A DNA stretch of 64,000 nucleotides from Fontibacillus panacisegetis (GTDB lineage Bacteria > Bacillota > Bacilli > Paenibacillales > Paenibacillaceae): NCBI RefSeq assembly GCF_900102215.1, contig NZ_FNBG01000001.1, forward strand, positions 62,001 to 126,000, read 5' to 3'. Of this stretch, positions 1 to 8,479 are shown piece by piece. Below the pieces are notes generated by a model. It saw only the letters and a program-made list of their open reading frames with translations, searched no databases and was not told the origin of the DNA. Each line of letters starts with the position of its first letter. Position 1 is the first letter of the stretch. The position numbers and the translations under genes are program-made.

Positions 1-400
1 ATGGGCTGTACTTAATGTTTCCTGTGTCGCCACGTAAGACGATCGCTTTTGGCTCAGTCCATTCGTTATTAACTCTGAAGCTTATAAAGAATCTGTGACC
101 GCGCACGAATATAAGATAGCTCTCGTCGGGAGCGATATAAGGAGATTCATCATTCACACTGGTGTTGATCGTATTGGGCAGCCTCTCCGGCTCGGAATAG
201 GCTCCATTCGTCCATTTGGAGACGTATAGATCGATTCGGCCAGCTCCGCCAGGACGATCCGATTCGAAATACAAGTTGCCGTTCGTGGCAACAGAGGGCA
301 GCCATTCCTGACTTGTCGAGTTAACGGGACCTTCCAGAGGGCGTGGTGCAGACCACTTCTCTCCTTCACGTTCGGAAACCCAAATATCGTTGTCATAATT
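1..400 (-). pseudogene. PD40/TolB-type beta-propeller gene fragment
   Basis: The minus strand from 400 down to the window edge is open and reads like a PD40 (WD40-like) propeller: NDIWVSEREGEKW, then LPSVATNGNLYFESDRPGG, IDLYVSKW, and SPYIAPDESYLIF. These are typical blade signatures of periplasmic or extracellular TolB-like proteins. An in-frame TAA (401-403) sits immediately upstream of the first recognisable residues and no start codon or ribosome site precedes them, so the 5' end is missing. The gene continues past the left edge, so its downstream part cannot be judged. I call it a 5'-truncated remnant, though a frameshift near 400 would look the same. Confidence 0.55.
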
Positions 401-457
401 TTACACAATATGTAAACAAATTAGATGTAAATGTAAAAGCAAGGCTGAGTGATTTCT

Positions 458-1081
458 TTATTCGTCAGTGGAAGGATTTGCTGCGTCTAACTCATTCTTT
501 ACCGCCCATTGTACTAAAGTAGTACTATCCAATGTTTGCTGAAAATGTAGATTATGTAGAAATGATTCGATCAAACTCTCCGAGCGGCAAAGCTCAGGAA
601 TTGAGCTGGTAGCATCTTTTGCTTCAAGATATCCATCAGTGATCAACAAAATATAATTTTTCCCTGTTCTAAGTTCCCTACGCCCGAGTGAATAACAGGG
701 TACTGTTTTTTCAAACGTGTTTACTTTACCTATCCATTCGTAAAAATTTCTTTGGTTTAAACTCACTTGACCCCAAGATTCTAAATCATCATGAATTAGA
801 AAAAGCTGACAATCACCCACGGAGAACCACCAAAGAATGTTTTCTTTTCGTATACATATTAAGCATGATGCCTCACCCTTTAGGGAACGACATTTATCTT
901 TAAACCTATCCGATTTAAATATATTAAGCAGTAATTGTTCAATATGATCAAATGAAACGTCTATTATTGAATCGAGAATTCCTTTAATCCTATTTTCATT
1001 TTCTTTCAGTGTATCAATTATCAGCTCAGCACTATCACAAGAGCAATAAAAACCATCCCTTCGTGGTTCCTTCGTATTTAG
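458..1081 (-). pseudogene. PP2C-like serine/threonine phosphatase, 5' end lost
   Basis: A frame open from 1081 to the stop at 458 encodes about 207 residues with the centre and end of a PP2C-type phosphatase domain: SCLICIRKENILWWFSVGD, then RRELRTGKNYILLITDGYLEA, where the GD and DG acidic residues are the expected metal-binding positions. A TAG (1082-1084) lies directly upstream in frame and no plausible start precedes it. A second frame just upstream (MINLAKYEGTTKGWF, starting near 1093) looks like the N-terminal piece, so a frameshift near 1050 plus loss of the first metal-binding motifs is likely. A short protein could still start at an internal ATG at 820. I infer an inactive relic. Confidence 0.5.
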
Positions 1082-1119
1082 CTAAGTTAATCATACGGTT
1101 GCTTTTAGTTAGCAAATGC

Positions 1120-2322
1120 CTACATATAATAATGACTTTTGAAATCGAAAATGTCATCGACAGCTTGATGATACCCGCCTGATTTTCGAAAGGATTCCCT
1201 AAAGTTTGCGGCGGCTAGCTTAAAAGATGCATGGCTTAATACATGATCTGCGGCCTCACGTAGTTGACTTGCAGTCAAGCTATGCATGGGTAATTCAATG
1301 CCTGCTCCGGTGTTGGCGACCTGCTTCGCGATGATCGGCTGATCGGCACTTTGTGGGATTACAATGAGAGGAACCCCGTAAAATAGGCCTTCATGGGCAC
1401 TGTTCATTCCACCATGTGTAATCAATAATTTAGTGTGTTGCAGGATTTCGGTTTGTGGAACATAGTTTTTTACAATGAAGTTATTAGGAATTTCCCCTAA
1501 ATCAGATATTTGAGCTTTTTCTCCAATAGACATTACAACGCTATGATTCGTCTTCCCAAACGCCTCAAAACAAAGTTTATAGAAATCGGTCAGCTGATTA
1601 AAGACTGTGCCCATTGAAATGTAAATGGGATTTTCCCCTCTTATTCCATCAAAGTCGAAGCTGTCCTGAGTTAATCGTTGAGAAATCGATGGGCCTACAA
1701 ATTTGTATGTGTGATCAAAAGCCTCTTCATCAGGTTGGAACTCTCTTGTTGTATAAACGATTGTAAGGGGTGCTGGATTGCAAAACACATCGTAGGGAGA
1801 ATGAATCTCTACATTGTATTTTTCACATACCCTCACTGCCAGACTTTGAAATCTATCGAACACAGATTTAACAATTTCAGAAGGCACTTCGTTAGAAAAC
1901 TGTTCCAACGCTTTATCCAATGAATTTTTGGACTGCACAAAGGAAGTGCAAGAGTTAATTGCAGGTAACTTAAAAATTTGAGCAAATAAACGCCCACAGC
2001 CAAACATGGAGTCGTGGATGATGTAATCAAAACAATCTCCTGCGGTTTGCTCCAGAACGCTTGGTATGACGATATCTGCCGTAAGTAAAAGGCCGTTAAT
2101 TCTTTCGAGCAAATGATCTCTTCCGCCGGAGATAAAGGCTTTAATAAATTTGTGATCATCAAACGTTCGAACGGTAGCCCCCGTTGCTTCAATGCGCTTC
2201 CGAAATGCTTCTATACAAAAGTAAACTACCTCTTCTCCGCGCGCAACAAGCTCTTGCACAACTCCTATCGTAGGATTGATATGTCCCTCAGATCCGCCAT
2301 TTATAAATAAAACACGCGCCAT
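1120..2322 (-). CDS. UDP-glycosyltransferase, MGT (macrolide) family
   Basis: The 400-residue product is a GT-B fold glycosyltransferase of the GT1/MGT family (OleD, YjiC and YojK relatives), which moves a sugar from a nucleotide donor to small hydrophobic acceptors such as macrolides or flavonoids. The N-terminal half opens with the acceptor-domain motif FINGGSEGHINPTIG (residues 6-20). The C-terminal half has the donor-binding signature: VKNYVPQTEIL, then LITHGGMNSAHEGLFYGVP and IPQSADQP (about residues 285-345), with the catalytic-type His in the N-terminal GH motif. Length is normal for the family. The start follows AGAGGTGATAG. It stands alone on the minus strand. The acceptor cannot be told from sequence; self-protection against an antibiotic is possible but unproven. 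Confidence 0.85.
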   Translation of the reverse strand: MARVLFINGGSEGHINPTIGVVQELVARGEEVVYFCIEAFRKRIEATGATVRTFDDHKFIKAFISGGRDHLLERINGLLLTADIVIPSVLEQTAGDCFDYIIHDSMFGCGRLFAQIFKLPAINSCTSFVQSKNSLDKALEQFSNEVPSEIVKSVFDRFQSLAVRVCEKYNVEIHSPYDVFCNPAPLTIVYTTREFQPDEEAFDHTYKFVGPSISQRLTQDSFDFDGIRGENPIYISMGTVFNQLTDFYKLCFEAFGKTNHSVVMSIGEKAQISDLGEIPNNFIVKNYVPQTEILQHTKLLITHGGMNSAHEGLFYGVPLIVIPQSADQPIIAKQVANTGAGIELPMHSLTASQLREAADHVLSHASFKLAAANFRESFRKSGGYHQAVDDIFDFKSHYYM

Positions 2323-2466
2323 TCTATCACCTCTCGGTCATGCTTATCATAGTATACTCGTTGAAAATTTAGAAATCTTTCTTGATGATCTGATAATTAG
2401 AGTATCACAAGCGGCAATCACATTCTTGTACGATATTGCCCTTTAACTTTTTAGCCGTTCTTAACT

Positions 2467-2490
2467 AAAAAAGCCGCCATTTCTGGCGGC
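2467..2490 (-). terminator. Rho-independent terminator after the cupin gene
   Basis: On the minus strand GCCGCC-AGAAAT-GGCGGC forms a perfect six-pair stem followed by six T residues, starting nine bases beyond the cupin stop codon. Confidence 0.85.
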
Positions 2491-2498
2491 GGCAGCTA

Positions 2499-3050
2499 TT
2501 ATGTCTCTGAAGTCATGGCATCTGCCTTTGTTTTATGAACCGTGCCATGCGGATGATGAGGAGGAGCGTATATTACATAAACCTTAAGCGGTGAACGACC
2601 TGTATTGGTTACATTGTGCCATTTTCCAGCAGGTATCATAATGGCATAGCCGTCATAGGCCATGGCTTGAAAATTCAATTTGTCTTTGCTGTCACCTATT
2701 TGAATAAGTCCTTGCCCCTCTTCGATTCTTATGAACTGATCCGTATCCGGATGAACTTCCAAGCCGATATCATCTCCCGCATTAATACTCATCAGGGTTA
2801 CTTGGAAGTGTTCCCCTGTCCATAATGTGGTTCGGTAAGTATTGTTTTGTTCCGCAGCTTCTTCTATATTTACAACAAAAGGGTTTGGACCATAATCCAT
2901 TAATTTAATGCTTTCATTATGAGATTTTCGATAATAAAGCTGTCCACAATAATATGGGCCTGAGTTTCGGTTCCAATTGGCAGCACAATAGTCATACATT
3001 GGATGATGCCATTGATCATAATAGCAACCGTTTCGGTACATATTTTTCAT
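2499..3050 (-). CDS. Cupin-domain protein with Tyr/His-rich N-terminus
   Basis: The 183-residue protein has a single cupin_2 barrel from about residue 70 to 165. The first metal motif is EVHPDTDQFIRIEEG (a G-x5-H-x-H-x4-E variant) and the second is PAGKWHNVTNTG. The first 45 residues are rich in Tyr, Trp, His and Asn (YYDQWHHPMYDY), as in some proteins of the spore surface in Bacillales. The C-terminus carries a His-rich tail (PPHHPHG). The family includes metal-dependent enzymes and sugar isomerases, but no substrate can be assigned. It has its own terminator and is monocistronic. The ATG at 3050 is only two bases from GAGGAG, so the ATG three codons later is equally plausible. Confidence 0.75.
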   Translation of the reverse strand: MKNMYRNGCYYDQWHHPMYDYCAANWNRNSGPYYCGQLYYRKSHNESIKLMDYGPNPFVVNIEEAAEQNNTYRTTLWTGEHFQVTLMSINAGDDIGLEVHPDTDQFIRIEEGQGLIQIGDSKDKLNFQAMAYDGYAIMIPAGKWHNVTNTGRSPLKVYVIYAPPHHPHGTVHKTKADAMTSET

Positions 3051-3215
3051 TTCTCCTCTTTATTGATATTTACAAGTCTTTTTATCCTATGCAGCAGCCT
3101 ATTTAATGGATTGGAAAATGGGCGGCCGCCCATCATTGTCAGAAAGAAAATGAGCACAAAAGAACCATGCTGCAGAGCAGCACGGTTTAGTTGATCCTTA
3201 TGGCAAATGACTTTA

Positions 3216-3992
3216 TTAATCATTTGATTGTGTTGTAGCTTCGTACAATCGCTGTAAGATTGTAACTGCTTCAGCACGTGTGACTAACGCTTTTGGACGA
3301 AGATAACCTTCATTTCCGGTAAGGACACCCAGCTTGGTTAAGGTATAAAATGCTTCTGCCTTTTGATCCTGGAAATCACCATCATAGTAGTACTCTTCTT
3401 CACTATAATCGATGTAAAGTACCGGATAGTAGGCAGAAAAATCGTCATTATAATTTGCCGGACGAATTTTAACATCCTTGTATTCTGCCGCCGCTGAAAT
3501 CACTTCCTCTATCTCAGGATGAAAAGTCAGATTCGTGTAATCAGTACGAATGGAAGCAATCATCATTACATCCCATCGAGTTAATGGTTTCTCAGGACTT
3601 ACATAGAATTGATAATTTGGATATTTGCCTCCTACATTTTCAGCAAATGGCCATACATAATCCCCGTTGAATAGAGCTGCAAAGTCTTTGTTCGCCCAGT
3701 GCTTACGCGCATCAGCAAAGTCTGAGGATTTGCCGGATGAATGATTTATTTCTGGAAAAAGCTTGTGGAACATATGTACAAATTCTGCTTTCGTTACAGT
3801 TTTATCTGGCTTGAACGTCCCATCCGCGTAACCGCTGACAACGCCCTTGTCAACCATTGAACGAATCGATTCTGCAGCCCATTCATATTGGGTCTCATCC
3901 ACATCCGGAAAAGTATTTGCTGCGAGTGCGGATTGGCTGAAAAACAGTGCCGCCACAACCGACGGGATGATAAGCCATTTCTTTTTCAACAT
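3216..3992 (-). CDS. Secreted S-layer homology (SLH) domain protein
   Basis: 258 residues with a clear signal peptide (KKKWLIIPSVVAALFFSQSALA, cleavage expected near AxA at 24). An SLH repeat follows (FPDVDET through GVVSGYADGTFKPDKTVTKAEF, about residues 28-75), then a diverged Tyr/Asp-rich middle, and a last SLH repeat (KLGVLTGNEGYLRPKALVTRAEAVTILQ, about 220-250). SLH triplets bind pyruvylated secondary cell-wall polymer and hold proteins on the cell surface of Paenibacillus and Bacillus. No catalytic domain is present, so it is a small surface or envelope protein of unknown job. It is monocistronic on the minus strand. Confidence 0.85.
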   Translation of the reverse strand: MLKKKWLIIPSVVAALFFSQSALAANTFPDVDETQYEWAAESIRSMVDKGVVSGYADGTFKPDKTVTKAEFVHMFHKLFPEINHSSGKSSDFADARKHWANKDFAALFNGDYVWPFAENVGGKYPNYQFYVSPEKPLTRWDVMMIASIRTDYTNLTFHPEIEEVISAAAEYKDVKIRPANYNDDFSAYYPVLYIDYSEEEYYYDGDFQDQKAEAFYTLTKLGVLTGNEGYLRPKALVTRAEAVTILQRLYEATTQSND

Positions 3993-4148
3993 CTCTTTCC
4001 ACTTCCTTTAGGCATAATTTATGAAAAGTAGTTCTCTAGACTTACTATTATATCGGTTCTTCAGATACAAAAAATAATAACTAAAATCTTGATTTATGTG
4101 CAAGTAAATAGCATGATATAGACATATCATTTTTTAGGTGGTAACTAC

Positions 4149-4677
4149 TTGGAAAATATATACTTGAACTGGTTTACAACGGATGAACATTTTCCCTTTT
4201 TTATACAATATGGTGGTCATCATGAGGACTTGTCTAATCATAACATGTAGACTTCTCGGAATTGGTTATTGTACTGAATGGACACGCTACTCCCGATTTA
4301 TGGAGCTAGTCGTTTATTTGTCGAGACAGTATGATCAACAGGAAAAAGGCGTAGACAGCAGTATGATGCATCTGGCGAGTGCGATCTCCTATATTGAGGA
4401 TCACTATCTGGAGCAAGTTACGTTGGAAGAGATCGCGACCAGATCAGGTATTTCCGTTAGACACTTAAACCGGATATTCCGAGCTTATTATCAGACGTCG
4501 CCGATCGCTTATCTTCAGAGACTGCGCTTGGATCGGGCATGTACGCTTCTTAAACGAACAGACCTTTCTATTACGGAAATTTCTTATGAATGCGGATTTA
4601 ACGACAGTAATTATCTCACGCGCCAATTTAAAAAAACGTTCGGCATGTCACCCAAATCCTTTCGTAATAAGCAGTAA
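4149..4677 (+). pseudogene. AraC-family regulator with collapsed sensor domain
   Basis: A TTG start at 4149 behind AGGTGG opens a sensor-domain-like frame (LNWFTTDEHFPFFIQYGGHHED) that stops at 4248. The expected continuation (HVDFSELVIVLNGHAT) is in a second frame around 4243-4285, and the linker plus both helix-turn-helix motifs are in a third frame: FMELVVYLSRQYD, ISYIEDHYLEQVTLEEIA, and TDLSITEISYECGFNDSNYLTRQFKKTFGMSPKSFR, ending at 4677. About 100 residues between NGHAT and the linker are gone. At least two lesions therefore separate the sensor from the DNA-binding domain. A short DNA-binding fragment might still be made from the ATG at 4183 or one at 4363-4366. It neighbours a decayed GH43 gene, so it was probably a sugar-locus regulator. 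Confidence 0.7.
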
Positions 4678-4712
4678 TTGCTGCGGATGCTGTTTGCAAC
4701 TCCTCTCCTCTT

Positions 4713-5118
4713 AAGAAGAGGCTGTCCCAAAAGTTTACTAAGATAACTTTGAGGGACGCTCCTGTTTTAGCAGTGGAAAGGCAAGATATCAGGAAAAGGT
4801 GCAAAAATGCAGTTTTTTATAAGTAGCTGTGAAAGGATGAACAAAAGCCTGCAAAAATGCAGGAATATGGTTCAGAATAGACTAGTTTGAAGAGAATCCT
4901 TAGAGAAAGCCTGCACATTCGCAGCAATTTAGGGCATTTAGAGGCTTTACATAAACAAAGCCTGCACATTTGCAGGAATTTCAGGAATTCCGCAACATGA
5001 CTCTATTACATATGAGATACGGTCATGGAAGGTGGCGGGATCAAGCGGTACAGGAATCGTCTTCCTTGCACCGCTTTTTCTAGTTTTGACACTAAACCTA
5101 TTTTTGGAACAGCCCCTT
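4713..5118 (+). repeat. Interspersed intergenic repeat, copy 1 (GCAGG interior)
   Basis: Bounded by AAGAGGCTGTCCCAAAAG at the left and the near-reverse complement TTTTTGGAACAGCCCCTT at the right. The left end carries a hairpin (GTCCCAAAAG ... CTTTGAGGGAC). The interior repeats the short motif GCCTGCA-n-TGCAGGAA three to four times. The last 110 bases (from GAGATACGGTCATGG) recur almost unchanged at the right end of copy 4 (59655-59760). It contains no coding sequence. It fills the gap between the broken AraC and GH43 genes. Confidence 0.75.
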
Positions 5119-5122
5119 CAGT

Positions 5123-5417
5123 TTAGGAAGACATGATTATCGGCTCATAATCGAACCAATCGAATGATGCAGGCGCAGATTGTCCTGTTTCACTCGTTGC
5201 ATACATAGCTACAAATACACCTGTAGAGCCTCCGGCAACTTCGGTACTAAGAAGATGGGTTTCCCCTCATCCCATTTCAATTGTCTCTGATTGTGGAGCT
5301 CGGATCGAAGCTACAAACTTCTTGGGGAAAGCTTGAATTTGGAGCACAATAGGTCTCCTTTCGGCAGATGCTTGGATCGGGATAAAAGCCCGGTATAACG
5401 GGATTGGTGTACTGCAT
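5123..5417 (-). pseudogene. GH43 beta-xylosidase/arabinosidase remnant
   Basis: The minus strand starts at 5417 with MQYTNPVIPGFYPDPSICRK, a textbook GH43 N-terminus holding the catalytic-base Asp (PDPSI). The frame is soon lost. The end of the gene survives as GGSTGVFVAMYATSETGQ followed by APASFDWFDYEPIIMSS and a TAA at 5123-5125, matching the C-terminal concanavalin-like domain of GH43 subfamily enzymes. Roughly 450 residues between these pieces are missing. The fragment cannot be an active xylosidase. With the neighbouring AraC relic it suggests a lost plant-glycan locus. Confidence 0.75.
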
Positions 5418-5656
5418 ATGTTCGAACTCCTGTCTGTTTAGTGATTTTATTACAAAGCAAATGTAAGTCACAGGTCTAGCATGATCTGGACATATTATGT
5501 GAATTGTACAGGGCCGATTCTGCCAAACTATATTTACATGAAGTAATACTTGATTTAAGATGTAACTTCTGTCATAGTCAAGTACGCTGATAAAAAAGAT
5601 AATTTAAAGCGATAACATTTTTTTATGACTATAACGTGAGAAAAGAAGGCCCAGAA

Positions 5657-6529
5657 ATGAATCGGATTCCATATGTACCAACTATCAGTAAACCTATCAA
5701 GGCATCGCTCAAACCAATGCAGGAGGTCGGAATTATACTTATATCCGCCTTGCTTGTGGCTGCAGGCCTTAATTTGTTTCTAATTCCTCATCAGTTGTTA
5801 TCCGGCGGTGTCACTGGGGTGGCTTCCATTATTGGTTATGTAACCGGATGGAATATTTCCGTTGTGTATTTTTTGCTTAATGTTCCGCTAATTTTATGGG
5901 GCTGGAAAGCGGTCGGACGAAGATACATCGTTCTTAGCTGCATTTCAGTTGTCAGCACCACTTGGTTTATCGCTATCATTCCCGTCATATCGGTTACTAA
6001 AGACCCTATACTCGGTGCTGTTTTTGGCGGCATCATCTCGGCGGCTGGCATCGGTGCTTCATTGCGTGTTGGCGGCTCTACCGGCGGGTTCGATATCCTC
6101 GGCTCCATCGTGACGAGAAAACGGGACGTTCCTATGGGAAACATTCTGTTCCTCATGAACGGCGTAGTCATTTTGGCGCTCGGCTTTTTCCAGAGCTGGG
6201 ACCTCGCTCTTTGCTCTATGCTGTCTACTTTTGTCAAGGGCAGAGTCGTTGACATGATTCATGTTGGACATATTAAGGTTACCTGCTTCATCATTACAAA
6301 AGAAAAAGATCAGATGCTTTGTCAGCTGCGCAAGCTTCACCATGGAATTACTTGTATCCATTCTGAGGGCGGGTATAGTGAGCAAGAAAACTACACTCTG
6401 ATGACCGTAACCACACGATATGAACTGGCGGCCGTCAGAAAAACAGTTATCCAGACCGATCCTACTGCCTTCATGAATGTCGTGCAATCCACAGAAATCC
6501 TTGGGCGTTTTGCGAGACCAAAGCTTTAG
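5657..6529 (+). CDS. YitT family membrane protein (DUF161-DUF2179)
   Basis: 290 residues from the ATG at 5657, which has AAGAAGG seven bases upstream (a GTG at 5636 would add seven residues). Five or six hydrophobic segments fill residues 20-195, including the family pattern LFLIPHQLLSGGVTGVA and GGSTGGFDI. A C-terminal soluble DUF2179 domain follows (VTCFIITKEKDQMLCQLRKL ... YTLMTVTTRYEL). This is the usual architecture of Bacillus YitT/YpjC/YqfU paralogues, whose transport or regulatory function is not settled. It is monocistronic, with a weak terminator-like hairpin 35 bases after the stop. Confidence 0.85.
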   Translation: MNRIPYVPTISKPIKASLKPMQEVGIILISALLVAAGLNLFLIPHQLLSGGVTGVASIIGYVTGWNISVVYFLLNVPLILWGWKAVGRRYIVLSCISVVSTTWFIAIIPVISVTKDPILGAVFGGIISAAGIGASLRVGGSTGGFDILGSIVTRKRDVPMGNILFLMNGVVILALGFFQSWDLALCSMLSTFVKGRVVDMIHVGHIKVTCFIITKEKDQMLCQLRKLHHGITCIHSEGGYSEQENYTLMTVTTRYELAAVRKTVIQTDPTAFMNVVQSTEILGRFARPKL

Positions 6530-6561
6530 ACAGGTTAACATGGACATGGATTCAACCCATT

Positions 6562-7073
6562 CTAACCATTTTGGGAATGGTTTTCACCAAAGGCTTTCCG
6601 AACATCATAATCATTTATATCTAGATCTGGACCCATCGTCAAACCAGATGCTCCTAGACCGTTAGCCGTAATCAGGCCTTGCCAGCCCGGTACAGCACCT
6701 AACACCGGAAGAAATCCTGGGGTAAAAGGACGGAAACCAACCCTTACCTCCTCAAATATGCTGTTTGCCAAATCGGGGGCCAGCTCCGCTAATATGAACG
6801 GAGTGATAACCCTCCTCTAATAGAGGAAACAGCTCATGCGTCTCATTTCCGTTGAGCAGGGTAATTTCCCTTCAGGTGCGTCCCCTTTGCGAGCCTGTAC
6901 CACGCTTGGTTACGCCGTTGTGAGAGCCAGGGACAAATGATGCCTGCAGCGGCATCGCTAGCCTGTCCTTTATCTTTTCGGTCTATTATCAGAACATCTG
7001 CGCCCATTTTGGCCAAATGATACGCTGTTGATGCCCCGAGAATTCCCGCTCCAATGACTATAATCTTTTTCAT
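6562..7073 (-). pseudogene. FAD-dependent (DadA/ThiO-like) oxidoreductase, internally deleted
   Basis: The N-terminus is clear: MKKIIVIGAGILGASTAYHL (GxGxxG Rossmann motif), then ADVLIIDRKDKGQASDAAAG, starting at 7073. About 70 codons later the frame is lost. The C-terminal piece in 6562-6771 reads VRVGFRPFTPGFLPVLGAVPG followed by GLGASGLTMGP, the conserved FAD-closing region of glycine oxidase/D-amino-acid dehydrogenase proteins. A normal member has about 370 residues; here only about 150 codons remain, so around 220 residues were lost. The product would not fold. It sits between the yitT-like gene and the NmrA-type reductase. Confidence 0.75.
6564..6584 (+). terminator. Possible terminator after the yitT-like gene
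   Basis: AACCATT-ttgg-AATGGTT followed by a short T run, 35 bases after the stop. The stem is AT-rich and it overlaps the decayed oxidoreductase, so the call is weak. Confidence 0.35.
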
Positions 7074-7089
7074 GAATACATCCCTTCCT

Positions 7090-7115
7090 AAAAAAAGAGC
7101 CTCATCAGAGACTCT
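7090..7115 (-). terminator. Terminator after the NmrA-type reductase gene
   Basis: On the minus strand GAGTCTC-TGAT-GAGGCTC (one wobble pair) is followed by seven T residues, about 15 bases beyond the stop at 7131. Confidence 0.75.
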
Positions 7116-7130
7116 CGAGTAGTAAATTCC

Positions 7131-7982
7131 TTAGGATAACAATTCTTGAAAAGCCGTTTTAAGTGGCGTTGTTGGATGACCTAATAACTTTTCGAGATCA
7201 TCACTCTCGATGTTTAATTCGCCGTCGCCTATATCTTTTTGAAGAGAAGCTAATAATCCTACAACGGCTTCCGGCATTCCAGTTGAACTTAGCATTTTAC
7301 TATAAGTTTCCAGATCTACATATTGCACCTGAACATCACGATTCATGGCTTCTGCAAAAATGTTGGCGAGCTCCTCCTGAGTTAAAGGTGTGCCTGACAA
7401 TTCATACACAGTATTCTCATGCCCTTCTCCAGTAAGAACACGTGCTGCTGCCTCAGCAAAATCTCTACGCGATGCCCAGCCTATTTTGGCCTCGCCTGTC
7501 GCTATAACCCAAGGCCCACCCTGTAGAACAGACTGGAAGGTAGCCATTTCATTTTCTAAATACCAATTGTTGCGAAGGAATGAATATGGAATCCCTGACG
7601 CTTTGATCACTTCCTCTGTTTCACTATGGCTCTTGGCTAACACTAATTTACTATTTGGAGCATTCGGCGCACTCGTGTATGCGATGAAACTGACATTAGC
7701 TTCTTTTGCAGCTTTTACTGCCGCGGCTTGCTGGTTCACTCGATTTTGCAAATCATCGGTTGAAATTATCAGTAATCGATCAATTCCGGCAAAAGCAGAT
7801 ACCAATGAATTATAATCATTAAAATCTCCTTGTCGTACATCAATGCCTTGTGCGCTTAGATGCTCTGCTTTTTGGGGATCACGTACGCTAACCGCAATAC
7901 TTTCTGCAGGCACTATTTTTAAAAGCTCTTGTACAACTAACGATCCTAAATTTCCAGTTGCTCCAGTCACTAATATTTTCAT
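7131..7982 (-). CDS. NmrA/QorB-like NAD(P)-binding reductase
   Basis: 283 residues from an ATG at 7982, chosen because GGAGGT lies seven bases upstream. The nucleotide-binding motif LVTGATGNLGSLVV is at the N-terminus and the body follows the atypical short-chain dehydrogenase pattern of the NmrA/QorB (YtfG) group: VRQGDFNDYNSLVSAFAGID, then YTSAPNAPNSKL and LRNNWYLENEM. These proteins are NAD(P)H quinone reductases or redox sensors. The gene is divergent from a HxlR regulator, the same pairing as ytfG/ytfH in enterobacteria, so redox or electrophile stress control is a reasonable inference. Confidence 0.85.
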   Translation of the reverse strand: MKILVTGATGNLGSLVVQELLKIVPAESIAVSVRDPQKAEHLSAQGIDVRQGDFNDYNSLVSAFAGIDRLLIISTDDLQNRVNQQAAAVKAAKEANVSFIAYTSAPNAPNSKLVLAKSHSETEEVIKASGIPYSFLRNNWYLENEMATFQSVLQGGPWVIATGEAKIGWASRRDFAEAAARVLTGEGHENTVYELSGTPLTQEELANIFAEAMNRDVQVQYVDLETYSKMLSSTGMPEAVVGLLASLQKDIGDGELNIESDDLEKLLGHPTTPLKTAFQELLS

Positions 7983-8026
7983 TTTATTACCTCCATTTAT
8001 ACAAACCATTGATTAAGGTTTATGTT

Positions 8027-8056
8027 ATTATAGTTATCACAGTTCATTATTAACAA
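8027..8056 (-). promoter_or_regulatory. Promoter of the NmrA-type reductase
   Basis: Read on the minus strand, TTGTTA (8051-8056) and TATAAT (8027-8032) are separated by 18 bases, a good sigma-A promoter 45 bases upstream of the reductase start. Confidence 0.6.
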
Positions 8057-8057
8057 G

Positions 8058-8077
8058 TACGATATATTAATATCGTA
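8058..8077. promoter_or_regulatory. Palindromic operator candidate for the HxlR regulator
   Basis: TACGATATATTAATATCGTA is a near-perfect 20-base palindrome. It abuts the -35 element of the reductase promoter and lies 34 bases before the hxlR-type start, the expected position for an autoregulated HxlR dimer site. Confidence 0.55.
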
Positions 8078-8110
8078 AGTATGTTTTAGTATACTATGGG
8101 AGTGTGAATC

Positions 8111-8455
8111 ATGTCTGAATCTAATTTAACCATACAGGATTGCCCTTATTTTACTGTTCAAAAGGTACTCGCAGGAAAATGGTCCCTGTTGATATTGCAT
8201 TTTTTGAGTGAAAGTACATTGCGATTTAATGAGCTTCAACGAAAGCTGGATAACTTGACACATGCCACTTTGGCCAAACAATTAAAACAATTGGAAGGCT
8301 TCGGGTTAATCATTCGTAAGGAATATCCTCAAGTCCCTCCGAAGGTGGAGTATTCTCTTAGTGATTTAGGCAGAAAGCTCATCCCCAGCTTAGAATCCAT
8401 ATTTGTGTGGGGAGATGAATACCTAAAGTACTCTGTCAGTAAAAATAAAAATTAA
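8111..8455 (+). CDS. HxlR-family winged-helix regulator
   Basis: 114 residues with the complete HxlR domain: CPYFTVQKVLAGKWSLLILHF (with the N-terminal Cys used for sensing in many relatives), then LRFNELQRKLDNLTHATLAKQLKQLE and YPQVPPKVEYSLSDLGRKL. HxlR proteins are dimeric regulators of stress-linked neighbours, often responding to aldehydes, quinones or thiol oxidation through the first Cys. The start has GGGAGTGTG upstream. The divergent partner is the NmrA-type reductase and a palindrome lies between them. Confidence 0.85.
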   Translation: MSESNLTIQDCPYFTVQKVLAGKWSLLILHFLSESTLRFNELQRKLDNLTHATLAKQLKQLEGFGLIIRKEYPQVPPKVEYSLSDLGRKLIPSLESIFVWGDEYLKYSVSKNKN

Positions 8456-8479
8456 AATCTCAATAGCCTCTCTAACACT

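Noticed and set aside
3003..3277. Small frames on both strands between the cupin and SLH genes
   Set aside because: They lack ribosome sites and overlap conserved neighbours; they look like chance frames.
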